Part shown: one piece after another, positions 34,131 to 45,779 of the stretch
Position numbering within the stretch: position 1 is the first letter of the stretch
How the letters are laid out: each line of letters starts with the position of its first letter
From: Ampelocalamus luodianensis
Lineage: Eukaryota; Streptophyta; Magnoliopsida; Poales; Poaceae
Assembly: GCA_036346255.1 (NCBI GenBank)
Contig: CM070622.1
Location: 22,966,751 to 23,030,750, forward strand
DNA: 64,000 nucleotides
Direction: 5' to 3'
Translations under genes and position numbers: made by a program
The notes under the pieces: generated by a model
Told to the model about the DNA's origin: nothing
Database searches by the model: none
Seen by the model: only the letters and a program-made list of their open reading frames with translations

Positions 34131-34756
34131 TCGATCAATCTCACATTCTATTGGAAAGACAACATAATTCACAATCTCTCTTAAACATTAGCTCAATAAT
34201 CCATCAATTCACATCTCTGATTGTATGATTTCTTTGCTGCACCAATCCCAAAAATCTAGTAGTAATAATCACATATTCCAATCCGAAAAACTCCAAGATC
34301 GTGTCCGATGATCTCTTCAAGAAGATGCCCAGTGTGTTGTGAAGGTTAGAGCTTACCTATCCAGAGCGGGAAAGAGCTACTACTAGTGGAATTGAGGTAT
34401 TTAGCTTAATTCATGGAGCCGATCCAATTCATTTGGGCTTACCTCAACGTGAATTAGGAGAGACCGGCAAGTCTCCAAACACCATTGTACAACATCCTTG
34501 TGTCATTGTGGTTTCTTCTCTTATATTTTACTTTATGCAATTTACATTCCTACAATTAAATTGCTTTCATGTCTTTGTATATTTGCTATCATTGTCAATA
34601 GTCTTAGTTTGTTGGTGCACATAGTCATAACTAGTTGATTTAGGTTTTAATTGAGCAAAACCGAATTGATTTACGCTTTCGCATTATAAACTCGGTTTTA
34701 GCATAAGAAAATTTTAAAACCGCCTATTCACTCCCTCTAGTCGGTCTCCTTGATCT
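34131..34756 (+). mobile_element. Copia LTR 3' fragment
   Basis: It ends with AAAACCGCCTATTCACTCCC and TCTAGTCGGTCTCC, the plus-strand counterpart of the Copia LTR end seen (inverted) at 17361-17395 (GGCGACTAGAGGGGGTGAAT). The preceding AT-rich DNA is typical of SIRE-type R/U5. The left edge is not fixed and no coding part is present. Confidence 0.5.
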
Positions 34757-35304
34757 TAGGATGTACTCATTTGACTTCCCATCGAGAGTTCGAGACCGCA
34801 ACTGCCCGCAATCGCTCGTTGCCTTCCCATTCTATGGTAGTACTTAAAGAGGTCCAGATCTCAAAGGTTTCCTAGATAAGCCCCACACAATACGCTCAGC
34901 ATTGTGATGGAATTGGGAACCAATTTCACCAACTCCACCCCAAAGTGCTCAAGCACGATCATGAGGAATGGGTGTGCAGGCAGTCAGAGGCCACATTCAC
35001 AGTATGCTTGGAATACTGGAATCCTATCGGACTCATTTGATGGCCAATGCTCAACTTCGTCGTTGGTCCTCTTCAACAAAACTCACTTTGGAATCTTCTC
35101 TGCATTGACTAGAGCCGTCATCTTGTCCACACCCATCTTTGATTTCTCCCATTTGGAGATGACTCCGGCCATTTCTTGTGAAGATTTGTGTTGGATTCGA
35201 AGAAATTTGGGGAAAGATTGCAATTCGGATGGAAACAGGGAAGGCAAGACCTCAAAAGAGTTAGAACGATTGGGAAAAGTAAAAACCCTAAGTTCACTCC
35301 TCAA
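34757..35304 (-). pseudogene. Tat1 antisense gene, first-exon remnant (Transposase_28-type)
   Basis: The minus-strand translation reads SSQEMAGVISKWEKSK, VNAEKIPK, then after a shift RIPVFQAYCECGL and PNSITMLSV. These match the first exon of the antisense gene of Tat2 (FQAYCECGLRLLAHPFL, LGPNSITMLSVFVYL at 51400-51280). This is the putative gypsy-type transposon domain found opposite the pol genes in grass Tat elements. It is broken by frameshifts and cut off at 34757. Its function is unknown. Confidence 0.65.
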
Positions 35305-35308
35305 CGGC

Positions 35309-35316
35309 TATTTATA
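35309..35316 (-). promoter_or_regulatory. TATA box of the Tat1 antisense gene
   Basis: TATAAATA on the minus strand, close upstream of the antisense first-exon remnant. Solo LTR B1 starts only 27 bp beyond it. Confidence 0.55.
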
Positions 35317-35342
35317 ACCATGAACTTGAAGTAAAAGTCATC

Positions 35343-38300
35343 TGTAACATCCCAAATTCTGTACTTGTGTTTCAAATGTAAGAAAATGAGTAGAAATTAA
35401 AACTTTTTCTTACGTCATGTATTTCCTGTGTGTACTAAACAATTATTGCACCAGAGTATGGAAATACAAAGTCACAAGTCTGTTGATCATCTCTGGGAAA
35501 TATTTTTCCTAAGTTCTTGGGTTGATATGTGACCCTCTAAAAATTTCACAATTTTCGAAATTGTTTGAATAGTTTTATGGGCCACCAAACTTGCTTGGCT
35601 TGTAGTCAAACCCTAAGCCCCGGTCCGAGTCGACTTGGACTCGCACCTCCAGTCTTGGTCACACCGAGCCGCTTAGCCGTGTCGGGCTCGGTCAAGTTGG
35701 GCGCAGTGGTGCAGGCTGTTGGATTTTAAACCGACGCTCAAAGACCTCCTCGGGCCTTTGTAAAGGACCTCCCACCCTTGACCTCCTCCCCGTCTTTTAC
35801 GAAGACAACCTCGAGGACCTCCCCAGACCTCCTTTGCACCTTTGCAAAGACCACCTGGCGACCTCCTCAAACCTCCACGACCACCTCTAGCACTTGGGTG
35901 ATCATGAGCGCCCATCTTCAGATCTGTGGCTCGACTCCCCTCGAGTGTTAGGACCTCTAATACTTAGCCCAAAATCTGAGCTCTTGGATTTCAATCCAAC
36001 GACTCACGACCTCCTAGTGGAGCTCTGTGCGGATTTTAGCCGTTGAGCTCTTTGACCGGTCCTCTCACCGTCGGGTGGGCACAGGCATTATCAATTTTGT
36101 GCATGGCAAGAGAGCAAAGGCCTTGTCAACTCTAGGGTCGACAAGCGGCTATGTGTCGCCAACATTAAATGTCCGCACCCCTTTTGCTCAAAAGTCTCAC
36201 GACAACCTACTCCCATCACTTCATGTGTACTATAGCTCAGTGCACCCATAAGCTTGGCCCTGGTTCATTTTGGCGCTCGACTATATATGGATTCCGGCTT
36301 CTCCTTAAGCTTCTTTGGATCCATTCTTGCACCCCTAGTTCTTTCTTTGCTCTTGTGCTCAAGTCTCCTGAAGCCTCTGCCACCATTGCTTAGACCTTGG
36401 AGCTCTCCGGCGACCCTTGAGCTCCAAAGGTTCAATATTGCAATTTTGGCTATCCTTTTGTTCTTTTGGTCACCTCAAGCCTCCTAACTTGTTTTTGTTT
36501 AAACCTTCACAGAGGTTGACAAAGTGGGAGCGTCTTGTTCGTGGTCGGGCGTCGTCTTCTTCACCTCGCGACCTCCACCGTCACCGAGCTACCGCGACCA
36601 CTCCCGATTCTCCTTCAATCCCGTGTGAGTACTTGGTTCCAAAACCCGATCCCATTAGACCTCTTCGGTTTCGTTTTGGCCGCATTGGGTCTCCGCGGTT
36701 ATCTCCGACTAGCCGCCGTAGGGTGCGCTTTAGCCCTAGCCGTTGGCACCTTTAGGTTCTCCTCCTATTTGGGACTCATCCGTGCCTTTGGTTTCCGCCG
36801 ATGAGATCCACGTCGCGCGGCGGCAGTCACGAGCACGCTCGGGTTTTGCCTGCTCAAAACCTTCCGTTTTAAATCATCTTTTAGGACCACTTTAATGCTC
36901 AAATCATTGCTTATCATTGGTGCATTAATTGTGTCCTAATTTGTGCCGTGGAGTCACTAACGTGTGGGCGGGGCCTTAGTATTAAAGTCCGTAAGTCATT
37001 AAGTGTTCTGTTAGATTCATTTATTGTCAATCATTAGATGCATTAAATTGTCTTAGCCATCATTGTCTGGAGGTCCCGCGCCATTAAAACCACCCCAGGG
37101 ACCTCCTCGGACTAATCTTAGCCGCCCCGACCTCTCCAAGTTTAGATCGGGCCTTAGGATCTTTTCCGCAAAATCCTAAGTCTCTGGACCTCCCTTGGTG
37201 GTGATCCTAGCCGCCCAGGACCACCTGTTAAATCTTAGCCGTATAAGACCACCTTGTGTTTCCAAAAGACCTTCCCGAGGTCCTCTTTGCAAAACACCTC
37301 CTGTGGTCTTTTGTAAAAGCCGCCTAAAGACCTCCTTGAGGTCCTCTTTGCAAAAGACCACCTCGATCCTTTGTGAAGAAGACCGCAAGACCTCCCGCTT
37401 AAATCTGGGCCGTTCAGACCTCCCACTAAGATCCGAACCGCCCAAACCTCTCTCTATTAAACACTGCCTCATAGGACCTCCTCGTTATCTTAGCTGCTCA
37501 CGACCTCCCCGAGATCGTGACCGTCTAGGACCTCCTCGCCACTCGGACCGTTAGATTTAGATCTAACGGGCAGACCTCTTCGCCTATTTGCAACTCTATC
37601 GTTTTGATTCTCTCTTTGTCGTTCGCCTTTAGATCTACGGCTCGGATCCGAGAACATTCGGACCCCTCGGATGCAATCTTGATCTAGGCCGCCCACCTCA
37701 AGATCCAAGGCCCGGTTCGTTGAGGCGCTCGGATGGCCCAACATCCCATCTCACTTGGGCCATTGGATCTAAATCCATCGGTGGAGTCATTGGCGCTTAA
37801 GACCTCCTCAGGAGATCTTAGCCGTCAAAGACCTCCCTCCTTCCGATCTTAACCATCCAGACCTCCCCCTTAGCGAGATAGCCGTAGGACCTCCTCGTGG
37901 AGCTTGGGGCCGCCAGATCCATATCTGACGGCCACGACCTCCCTAGCGCGCGAGGACCTCCTCCGTGTGCGCTGTGCGTGCACTAGTCGTAGCCGTTGGA
38001 TTCAATATTAGTGGCTAAGACTTCCCCTAGGCGCGATGAGGTCTTTGCGCCCAGGAGCTCGTGCGGGTTTTAGAATCTGAGATCGTGAGCCGTGCGATCC
38101 TTGATCAACGGCCCACGACCTCCCCAGTTTTTATTGGTTTTCCAGATTTAGTTCCAAGGGCTTTTATTTGCACATATTAATTGTTTTAAACTTCAAAATT
38201 GCATATCTTTTTCTCTGTAGCTCCAAATTTAACAAACTAAAGTCCTATAAATGCATCTGTTAAAGTACTTTAGCTTAGTATAGGTTTTGCAGTAGTCTTT

Positions 38301-40336
38301 AATACTGAGATTAATCATGTCTTAGATTTATAACTTAGAAAAATCATAACTAAATCATTTTAACTCCAAATGACCTGAAATTTTATATGGGTTACCACTA
38401 TACCAGTAGGTAGCTACCATAAAAATTTCAGCTTCAAAATCTTTCTAGAAAATGTTTTTGCTACAGTGCTAATTATGGCCGAAAATAGGTTTTTAGAGAA
38501 TATCTTTTGCACCACAAATCCAAATTAGGTTTTTCCAGTTTCTATGTCTAGGTATATTCGTATTTTACATTGTGTATAATTTTCGTCGCATTTGGATAAT
38601 TTTTGCTTGCTCTTTTGTTTAAGTGTTGCTCGTCTTATTGGTTGTTTTCGCTCTTTCGCTTAGGATTCGATATTTGCGGTAACCCCGAGAACGACCCTCC
38701 GCAACAAATTGAGCAACAACAAGCGAACAAGCAGTTTGATCATTTCCCATTGATCCCATTACTTTTAAAGTCTAATATTTTGTTTAACTTCTATGTATGC
38801 ATTGCTATTTTGTTGTTAAATTGATTAGTTAGACCTCTAGTTGCATAATCTGTAGGTAAATGGTTATCCTCTACTACCTGAGCCTAGGTTATTTGTTTGT
38901 GGTTAGAGTTCGATGGATGAACTCTTATCATTTAGTAGATTACGAATGAATATTGCTTAGCCATGCCTAGATATCGGTAGTATTGGCGATCATCGACTTA
39001 GTCGATGATCTTGATCACACAAATACTTATACTACTCCATTATGTCCAACCCTTGTGTTTTATTGATTTACAAATCAAAACTGAAAACAAAACTATATCT
39101 TGACTTGGGCACAATGGTATGTTGATGTGATCTGTTGGGTGTGTTGGAATGGTGCCTAAGTCCCCAAGGACCGAGTTACTTGTGTCACTAAGCCAGCGCT
39201 TATTGCGTGCTAACCACACGAGGGGATATGGAACCTCTCTTGACTAAGTACTTTGGGAGGTGTTAATTATGAGCTGGTTGGTGGGTGTGTTCTTGTGTGT
39301 GTGTGTTTGTGGTGTTGGAGGGAGCATTAGCGGGCGGTTAGGCTGCCTAATGTGTCTTTCTCCGTGGGTTCGGCTCTTAATTAGCATCGCCCATTGGAAA
39401 GCGTCTTGTTAGACTTAGCCATGCCCGCATACCAAAGGAAGTGTGCTAACCGTGGTGGTGGAAAGGCGGTCTATCGTGTGGGTACATTGGTACACCCCTG
39501 CAGGGTTAAAACTATTCGAATAGCCTCGTCCTAGGTTATGAACATGCTTGGTAAGGTCGTGCAAGAACTAGACTACAACCTTTTAAAAACTTAAACTTGA
39601 CATGGGTGGTATGAAGGGGTACTTCATGCTATTGTTGTGGTGACTATGGGTTAGTCACTTTTAGGTTGGTGTTGTCATCTATCTATTGTTATAATTGTCT
39701 CTCTTTATTTGAACAATAAAAGTTAATTGCAAACTTGCTTTGAATCTATTACCTTATTGCAAATGAAAACTTGCTTTATGTTTGAAAATAAGTCCAGAGC
39801 CTCATCCACTTAAATAAAGCTTGCATGTAGTTAATTATAGTTCTGTTATCTCACACGTCGGTCTTGCAGTACAAAACAAGTTTTGTACTCATCTGCTTTG
39901 CTTAATATTAATTGTTGCAGAGGAAGAAGGTGAGCCCCAAGGGCCTCACTTTTGTGAGTCGTGTTCTTGTATTGTTTGGGACGATTAGCTTGGCGGTCCG
40001 GTTGGTTGCCTTGTGGGTAAAAGCACACCGATTGGCTTTTGTTTATCGCCATCTTATGGCCATTTTGCTTCATTGTGTATTTCCTTATTTGCATGACTTT
40101 TGGCCGGTCGGCCTCTCTTTTGTAATAACTCTCTTTATATTATCTATGTCTTTCAGTTGTTGCTTTTACTTCGGCTCTATGTGTATGAATGGAATTGATG
40201 CATAATTTTGTAACGGGGTGTGTATACTGCAATTCTGGGAAGTATACATATCTCGAGGCTTGGTTTATTTGATTTGTACTGCTAGGACCAAGTGGATGGT
40301 TAAACAGTACAAGCCGAATAAACCGGGGTCCTCACA
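35343..40336 (+). mobile_element. Solo LTR B1, chromovirus-type, unusually long (4,994 bp)
   Basis: It starts TGTAACATCCCAAATTCTG and ends CGGGGTCCTCACA, with TCATC on both sides (35338-35342 and 40337-40341). No gag or pol domain lies between these ends, and B2 (51778-56913) has the same ends and layout, so the whole 5 kb is an LTR. TATATATGG at 36282-36290 is a likely TATA box. The region from about 35740 to 38125 is a degenerate array based on GACCTCC. CTATTCGAATAG lies at 39512-39523. The tail carries GTATACTGCAATTCTGGGAA followed by GTATAC, a possible hairpin. Apparent ORFs inside are not genes. Confidence 0.85.
35740..38125 (+). repeat. Degenerate GACCTCC tandem array inside LTR B1
   Basis: Dozens of copies of a loose unit of roughly 25-40 bp, of the type GATCTTAGCCGTNNAGACCTCCTCG, follow each other. 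A second unit type, TTTGCAAAAGACCACCT, alternates in places (37270-37380). Copies differ strongly, so the array is old. The part around 36150-36980 is less repetitive and holds the TATA box. Confidence 0.65.
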
Positions 40337-40341
40337 TCATC

Positions 40342-40594
40342 GGGAACCCAACAGTTACAATCTCTTCGGAAACCGCTCCCAACAGATAGAAATTGTAACA
40401 GGCAGTCGGTATTCTTTATTCTGTTCGTTCGAGAAAAGAAAATTTTATTTTTACAACTCAAGTAAAAATACCTTTCTTGACTAAGTCAATTTTTGGCCAA
40501 AAGAAATACCAGTCAGAGACGCTTTCTCTCTGACTACTATTCTACGACCTCTTTTTCAAGTAAGTCCTTTTCACTTGAAGTTGGGAGGGCTAGA
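40342..40594 (+). other. Tat1 3' untranslated DNA and polypurine tract
   Basis: It continues Tat1 after B1 is removed and resembles 56919-57273 of Tat2. It ends with TTGGGAGGGCTAGA, the plus-strand primer region before the LTR (compare CTGGGGGGCTAGA before 57274). Confidence 0.6.
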
Positions 40595-41387
40595 TGATGA
40601 GGATCTAATAATCTTCAATTAATTAAATTATTTATCTGTAATATATGTTATAGATAATAATACCTTTACGCAACCTTCAGAGGTACCCTTATTGTTAATA
40701 ATAAGGGAAGATCATAATTACTTAGTGGTTGTAAGCTATTCTACGCCCACTCTATATAGTCGTAAGCCATTCTGCAACTACCATCTGGTCGTAAGATCTT
40801 TCACGACCACCTCATGACTGTAAGCTTTACTACTATCACCCCGTGGTCGTAAGCTTTACTATGACCATGTCAGTTATGACCACCCTATGGTCGATAAAGC
40901 CCACAGACAAGTGAACCCAATCGACTAGGGACATAATGCGCTGTGTTTATTTACAGGCAGTATTAGAATACGTGTCGTTATCCTCTGATATAACTGCACG
41001 TATTAATCTCTGTCTCTAGCATACCTGCAAGGTGAATGTGGGGAATTTGTTTAACTACCATCAAACATGCACATTTCATCAACTCTTGAGGCACCACCTG
41101 GCACGAGACAACTGCCACCAATTCAGATGTTGTATAAAGGATAATGCTAGTGGATAGAGGGAGAGGGATAGGACAACTGAAGAACAAGACAAAAGTCATT
41201 AGTCTTAGCCTTCGGTGACTTTCTTCTTGTTGTAAACATGATCAATATAAGAACATAAGAGTAGGGTTATTATTCTCTCAAGAAAAGACCCGAACCTATC
41301 TAAAACTCTTCGTGTCTCATCTTATGCAGTCTCGATCAAGAAATCCCCCAACATTCATTTCATAAGTTTGATATTAAAACATCGATA
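40595..41387 (+). mobile_element. Tat1 3' LTR
   Basis: It starts TGATGAGGATCTAATAATC, parallel to TGACGAGGATCTG of Tat2, and ends TAAAACATCGATA, parallel to CTAAAACACCGACA. It is much diverged from the Tat2 LTRs. Hairpin units such as GGTCGTAAGATCTTTCACGACC occur at about 40722-40900. A TATA-like TATAAAGG lies near 41134. Confidence 0.65.
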
Positions 41388-41388
41388 G

Positions 41389-41496
41389 TGTCTGGCAAAA
41401 AGTGCTACATGGGAGTAGCTATCGATGATCGGGACACGGGATTCCTATCGAGCTTATCCGGGAAAATGATACGAGAGCACAATCTAAATGAAGATC
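41389..41496 (-). mobile_element. LTR D, part 1 (interrupted by Tat2)
   Basis: TGTCTGGCAAAAAGTGC starts here. When Tat2 is taken out, 41496 joins 58038 and the sequence continues. On the minus strand it reads as the 3' end of an LTR. It was present before Tat2 inserted. Confidence 0.4.
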
Positions 41497-42215
41497 TGAC
41501 GAGGATCTGGTAATCCTCATTTTATTATTCCTTAATCGTATAATATGACATCACATGGTATACCCCTTACTGTTGTAAGGGAGAAGTAAGCCAGGTGGTC
41601 GTAAGTTCTCCTACGATCACCCCCCTAGCGGTAAGTCTTTCTACGACTACCCCATAATCGTAGGTTCTCCTATGATTACCTTCGGTTGTAAGTCTTTCTA
41701 CAACTAGTATCCAGTCATAAGCTTTTCTACGACTACTCCCTAGTCGTAAGTTCTGCTACGACCAGTCCTGCCATGACTTCATCACAATTAACTGGGTCCA
41801 CTCGTCAGTAGGCCTTATTAACTGTGAGATCTGAGCAGTCAAAATACGTAGTTATACCTGGAATAACTACAGATAACTCTCTATTATCTCTAATTGATAA
41901 CCGTTAAGCAACGTGGGGAGGTTACTACTCTGGTAATTACTCTCATTATTACGCAATAATGAGCGTCTATCAACCCAGAATGACAACCGTCACCACAACA
42001 TAGTATAAATAGGTGTCCTTTCGAGGTAATAGGAGAGGGCTTTTGAAAGACAATCAGTAGCAGTATTAGCGCAAGTCTTTCCGCTGATTGTTATTCTCAC
42101 TGGAGAAGGTCCGAACCTGTATAAAAATCCCCATGTCTCCTTTGTCTGTGTGATCAATTGTGGAGACCCCCGAATCAAATAATCTTTACGTAAGATCGGT
42201 TCTAAAACACCGACA
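41497..42215 (+). repeat. Tat2 5' LTR
   Basis: 719 bp, TGACGAGGATCTGG...AAACACCGACA. TATAAATA at 42004-42011 is the promoter for gag-pol. About six hairpin units lie at 41597-41763 (see separate entry). Compared with the 3' LTR it lacks about 41 bp after CCGCTGATTGT (near 42090). Confidence 0.9.
41597..41763. repeat. Hairpin array in Tat2 5' LTR
   Basis: About six consecutive units of roughly 29 bp, each an inverted repeat with a short loop: TCGTAAGTTCTCCTACGA, GGTAAGTCTTTCTAC, TCGTAGGTTCTCCTATGA, TTGTAAGTCTTTCTACAA, CATAAGCTTTTCTACGA, TCGTAAGTTCTGCTACGA. Compensating changes are seen (TTGTAAG pairs with CTACAA). Sister arrays lie at 40722-40900, 48968-49083, 50465-50580, 57072-57110 and 57371-57540. 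Confidence 0.8.
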
Positions 42216-42216
42216 G

Positions 42217-42233
42217 TTGGCGCCGACCATGGG
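42217..42233 (+). other. Tat2 primer binding site
   Basis: TTGGCGCCGACCATGGG lies one base after the 5' LTR. TGGCGCC-type sites are usual for Tat and Athila Gypsy lineages. Confidence 0.7.
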
Positions 42234-42286
42234 GATCTTCTGGTAATTTCTTGTCAACAGTTCTTTCTTTTCTCTTTGATGCTACC

Positions 42287-44204
42287 ATGGCAGGAGAATG
42301 GAACAAGGAGAATTGGTTCGACTTGGCCGATTACGCAGACATCGACATTGATGCCGGCTTCAATTATGAGCCGAGTATCGAATCATCTGACGGTATTTTC
42401 GCCTCTAGAGATCTTCTATCAGATCTCGGAGACTGCATCACCGCCGGAGTCGAGGAGGGATCCTCATCCCCCACAACAGTACGCCCAGCTAAGGAACCAG
42501 CTTCCTCGGGGCAAGGGTCAACACGACCACCAACAGAGCTGCCCCAGGACAGATTCGCAACACGACGAGAGTCTTTCCTCCAAGTGTTCGAGTCCCCCTA
42601 AGGCATTACGACTTGGCGAGATAGGTTCTAGAATCCATCATTCCGGAGCTCCATCGACATCTGATGGTCCTCTTTCTCCGAGTAATTCCGCAGAGAAGAG
42701 GATCGAGCACGTTGTTCCTCCAAGTCCAACCATCCCGACGTAGGACACACCTGCAGACGGAGACGGTTATAACCCGGAGTTCCCCTACCTGGAAGGGTTT
42801 ACTCCAAGTCGCCAGATGGTGTCGCTCGACTGCTCCTCAAGCGAGGAGGCCTCGAGCGCAAGTGGAGGTCATCCACGGGAGGTCTTCGTCCTTCCCCCTG
42901 ATAAGAATCATTCTCCCAGAGGAAGGATTGACGATGCTCCCCGACGGGCACACTCTACACCCCCTCGTGGCAATGGCAAGGACACCACCGCTGGCGAACG
43001 AGACGAACACTTTAATGAACATGCGGGACATTCTCAACATTCTCGCACTCCATTAAAACCAACTTAGGGGTCTGATGTGGGCTATTCTGAGAGAACCCGA
43101 CGGAGGAAAATAGCGGCTCAGAAAAACCTTCCTGAGCGGGCTTATTTCCAGTCGGAGGAAGCTCAAGAGCTCCAGCACATCAACGACATGCTGGAAAATC
43201 CGACCTAAGAGCTCGCTCGAGCACTGGGGTACGATCTCTTTGCAGAAGAGATCACACAAAGGCTTCGTAACACGATGGCAAAACTCGAGCGTCTTCGTCG
43301 ACTTCAACCAGGAAGTCGTAGCAGTACGACTCCATCTTCTGCCAGCCGTTCGGATAACTCGTCTCATGGGAGACGACATGACCCTCGCTCACGTCGTTCT
43401 CCCGAACTGAGGAAGGCTCGTTGGACATCTGGAGACCGACAAGCCTCCAGGAGAGGTGATCTTTCACCACTTCAGGGACGGAATGCGCGGCGGCAAGCGG
43501 AATACGAGGAGTATTCCCCTCGTAAAGCTGAGGCTTATCATAGGTCCAGCCCAAACGTAACTGGGTATCGTCGAGTACGATCACCCGGTCACGTTAATCC
43601 TTCTTTTTTACAAAGAAGGAGACAAGAAGTTATCTCGGGATGTCGGGCGTTTTCACCCGATCTTCGAGCAGTTCGCTGGCCACCTCGTTTTCGACCAGCG
43701 AACATGGAGAAATTTGATGGAACCCAAAATCCCATCGAATTCCTCCAGATCTACACTACAGCTATCCGAGCAGCAGGAGGAGGAGAGCACGTCATAGTAA
43801 ATTACCTTCCGACTGTACTCGAAGGATCGGCTCGGTCATGGCTTTTGAACCAGCCATTCGAATCGATCTACTCGTGGCAGCACATCTGCGATCTTTTGCT
43901 GGCGAACTTCCAGGGCACTTACAACCGCCCTGAAAAGGAGGATGACCTGCACCGGATAAGACAGAACGATCATGAAACAATACGCCAACTCACCAGGTGC
44001 TTCAGTCAGGTTCAAAATTCTATTCCGGAAGTTTCTGACTCATCCGTGATCAGGGCTTTCAAGCAGGGAGTCCGCAGCAGAAGGATAACAAAGGACATTT
44101 TTCAAGTAGGGAGTCCGCAGCTTTCAAGCCGAGTTTTTCTACGAAAACTCGAAGACTATTACTATAGCAAAGGGCCACTTCCTACTCTTGAACAGGTAGG
44201 CTAA
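42287..44204 (+). pseudogene. Tat2 gag
   Basis: Gag starts at ATG 42287 (MAGEWNKENWFDLADYADID), with a good ACCATGG context. The first frame stops at 42601; further gag sequence, frame-shifted, follows, and a 309-codon open stretch covers 43275-44204. The retrotransposon gag domain is seen as MEKFDGTQNPIEFLQIY, LEGSARSWLLNQP and LLLANFQGTYNRPEKEDDL, followed by NDHETIRQLTRCF and the SKGPLPTLEQV segment. The region before it is rich in Arg and Ser. The product would build the particle. No clear zinc knuckle remains. Several frameshifts make it non-functional as read. Confidence 0.82.
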
Positions 44205-44399
44205 ACAAGTGGACGGAAAGAGTCGGATGACGAGGAGGAGATGCCATTCCAGGATCCACAACACACCATCGATCACATCTATGGAGGATCATCGGGCTAT
44301 GAGTCACGGAGACAGCTAAAAGCTGTCGAGCGCGAGGTAAATACAATCAACTCACCTCTCGTCAATAAGCTACCGAAGTGATCAGAAATCACCATTGCT

Positions 44400-45092
44400 T
44401 TCGAGAAAGGTGATTGCCCGATCCCTTCGACTAGACCCGGTCAGTTCCCGATCGTGGTCGAACCCACCATCAACAACTGTCGAGTGAATCGAGTTTTAGT
44501 TGATGGTGGAAGCTCGTTAAACATACTGTTTACGAGTACCCTGGACGAGATGCAAGTACCCAGAACAAAGGTAAGGCCGGTATGATATTCATTCCATGGA
44601 ATCGTACCGGTGTCTTCAGCCAAACCAATTGGCCAAGTTTGTCTTCCTTTAACGTTTGGCTCACCAAGCAATTTCAGGACAGAGAAAGTCTCCTTTGACG
44701 TGGTCGATTTCGATACGGCATATAATGCCATTCTCGGACGACCTACTTTGGCAAAGTTCTTAATAGCTACTCATTATGGGTATCAATATCTTAAGATGCC
44801 AGGTCCCAAAGGAGTAATCACAATATATTGTGACAAGAAGATGGCGCACTCCTACGACCGTCGCTCCCTCGAGATGGTTGGACAACTACCAACTCAAGAT
44901 GAAAGTCAGCCTTCGACTAGTAAGTTGAAGCCTAAAGCTGCACCAAAGTCGAACGACCAGGTCAAAGAAGTTCCTCTAGACGCGGGGGAGCCCTCGAAGA
45001 CTGTCGCATTGGGGATTCTTTCGATCCCAAATAGGAAGACACCCTCATCACTTTCCTCCGAGCAAACGCAGATGTCTTCGTGTAGCATCTGA
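44400..45092 (+). pseudogene. Tat2 aspartic protease and pol N-terminus
   Basis: Translation from about 44440 reads PTINNCRVNRVLVDGGSSLN, where VDGGSS is the protease active-site segment in the form typical of Tat elements (G in place of T). After a stop near 44583 it goes on with KVSFDVVDFDTAYNAILGRP and LKMPGPKGVITIYCD, the usual region between protease and RT. It then becomes a low-complexity Lys/Ser/Pro linker and stops at 45092. Confidence 0.78.
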
Positions 45093-45116
45093 CATGCCGT
45101 AGTAGTCCCTAGGGAA

Positions 45117-45299
45117 GTGATCGAGCACAGGCTAGCCTTACAGCCTGATAAATTACCCGTAAAGCAGAAGTTACGGAGATTTGCCCCTGATCGACGAGAT
45201 GCTATTAGGTCAGAATTGGACAAGTTGCTTAAAGCAGGTTTCATAAGAGAAGTCAACCACCCAGAGTGGACAAATCCTGAACTTGTTCAGGATCCCTAG
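45117..45299 (+). pseudogene. Tat2 reverse transcriptase, N-terminal piece only
   Basis: It reads IEHRLALQPDKLPVKQKLRR, then LLKAGFIREVNHPEW, the first part of Gypsy RT. It stops at QDP followed by TAG and passes straight to sequence from beyond the RT. The fingers-palm core with the YxDD box, the classical RNase H and the connection are missing, a deletion of well over 1 kb compared with complete relatives. Tat2 would need RT from another element. Confidence 0.85.
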
Positions 45300-45680
45300 T
45301 ACGATTCCCACGACCAGTGGACGATGTTCTTTGATGGGTCACTTACGATAAGTGGCTCGGGGCTGGGGTGGTCCTGGAATCTCCTACCGGAGAGACCTTA
45401 AAGTATGCCATACAATTAAACTTTCAGGCCACTAATAACGTGGCAGAATACGAAGGTTTGCTAGCTGGTATACGAGCCGCAAAAGCGCTCTCGATTCGAC
45501 GACTACTCGTGAGAGGAGACTCTCAACTAGTCGTGAATCAAGTCGGAAAAGAGTACTAGTGCCCTAATCCAACTATGTCCCGGTACTTATCGGAAGTTCG
45601 AAAGTTAGAAAAACACCTGCTTTGAGGTACAATTTATCCCTCGAAAGGACAATTTCCTCGCAGACCAACTGGCTCGTCTA
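45300..45680 (+). pseudogene. Tat2 additional RNase H
   Basis: It reads DQWTMFFDGSL, then after a one-base shift in a G run near 45355 AGVVLESPTGE, NNVAEYEGLLAGIRAAKAL and VRGDSQLVVNQV. The catalytic D (FDGS), E (AEYEGL) and D (GDSQL) are all present. Position just after the RT deletion and the sequence type suggest it is the extra archaeal-like RNase H that Tat elements carry beside the classical one. Stops follow KEY at 45557. Confidence 0.78.
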
Positions 45681-45779
45681 GCTTCCTCCGATCCTCAGTA
45701 CCGAAAAGGGTTTTTCTGGAGCAACTTCAGAAGTCGTCTCTAGTTGAAGAACTGGAGACGCCTCCTATAGAAATAGCCT

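Noticed and set aside
39912..40205. 97-codon frame with hydrophobic segments near the end of B1
   Set aside because: A partly similar stretch in B2 (56509-56724) is frame-shifted relative to it, so the frame is not conserved; part of the LTR.
40595..41387. Possibility that this LTR is the 5' LTR of a plus-strand element
   Set aside because: It is preceded by a polypurine tract and Tat 3' sequence and not followed by a TTGGCGCC-type primer site, so it was kept as the Tat1 3' LTR.
41597..41763. Regularly spaced short palindromes that look like a CRISPR array
   Set aside because: Units are imperfect, spacers are too short and variable in type, they lie in LTRs and introns of a plant retroelement, and there is no cas gene.
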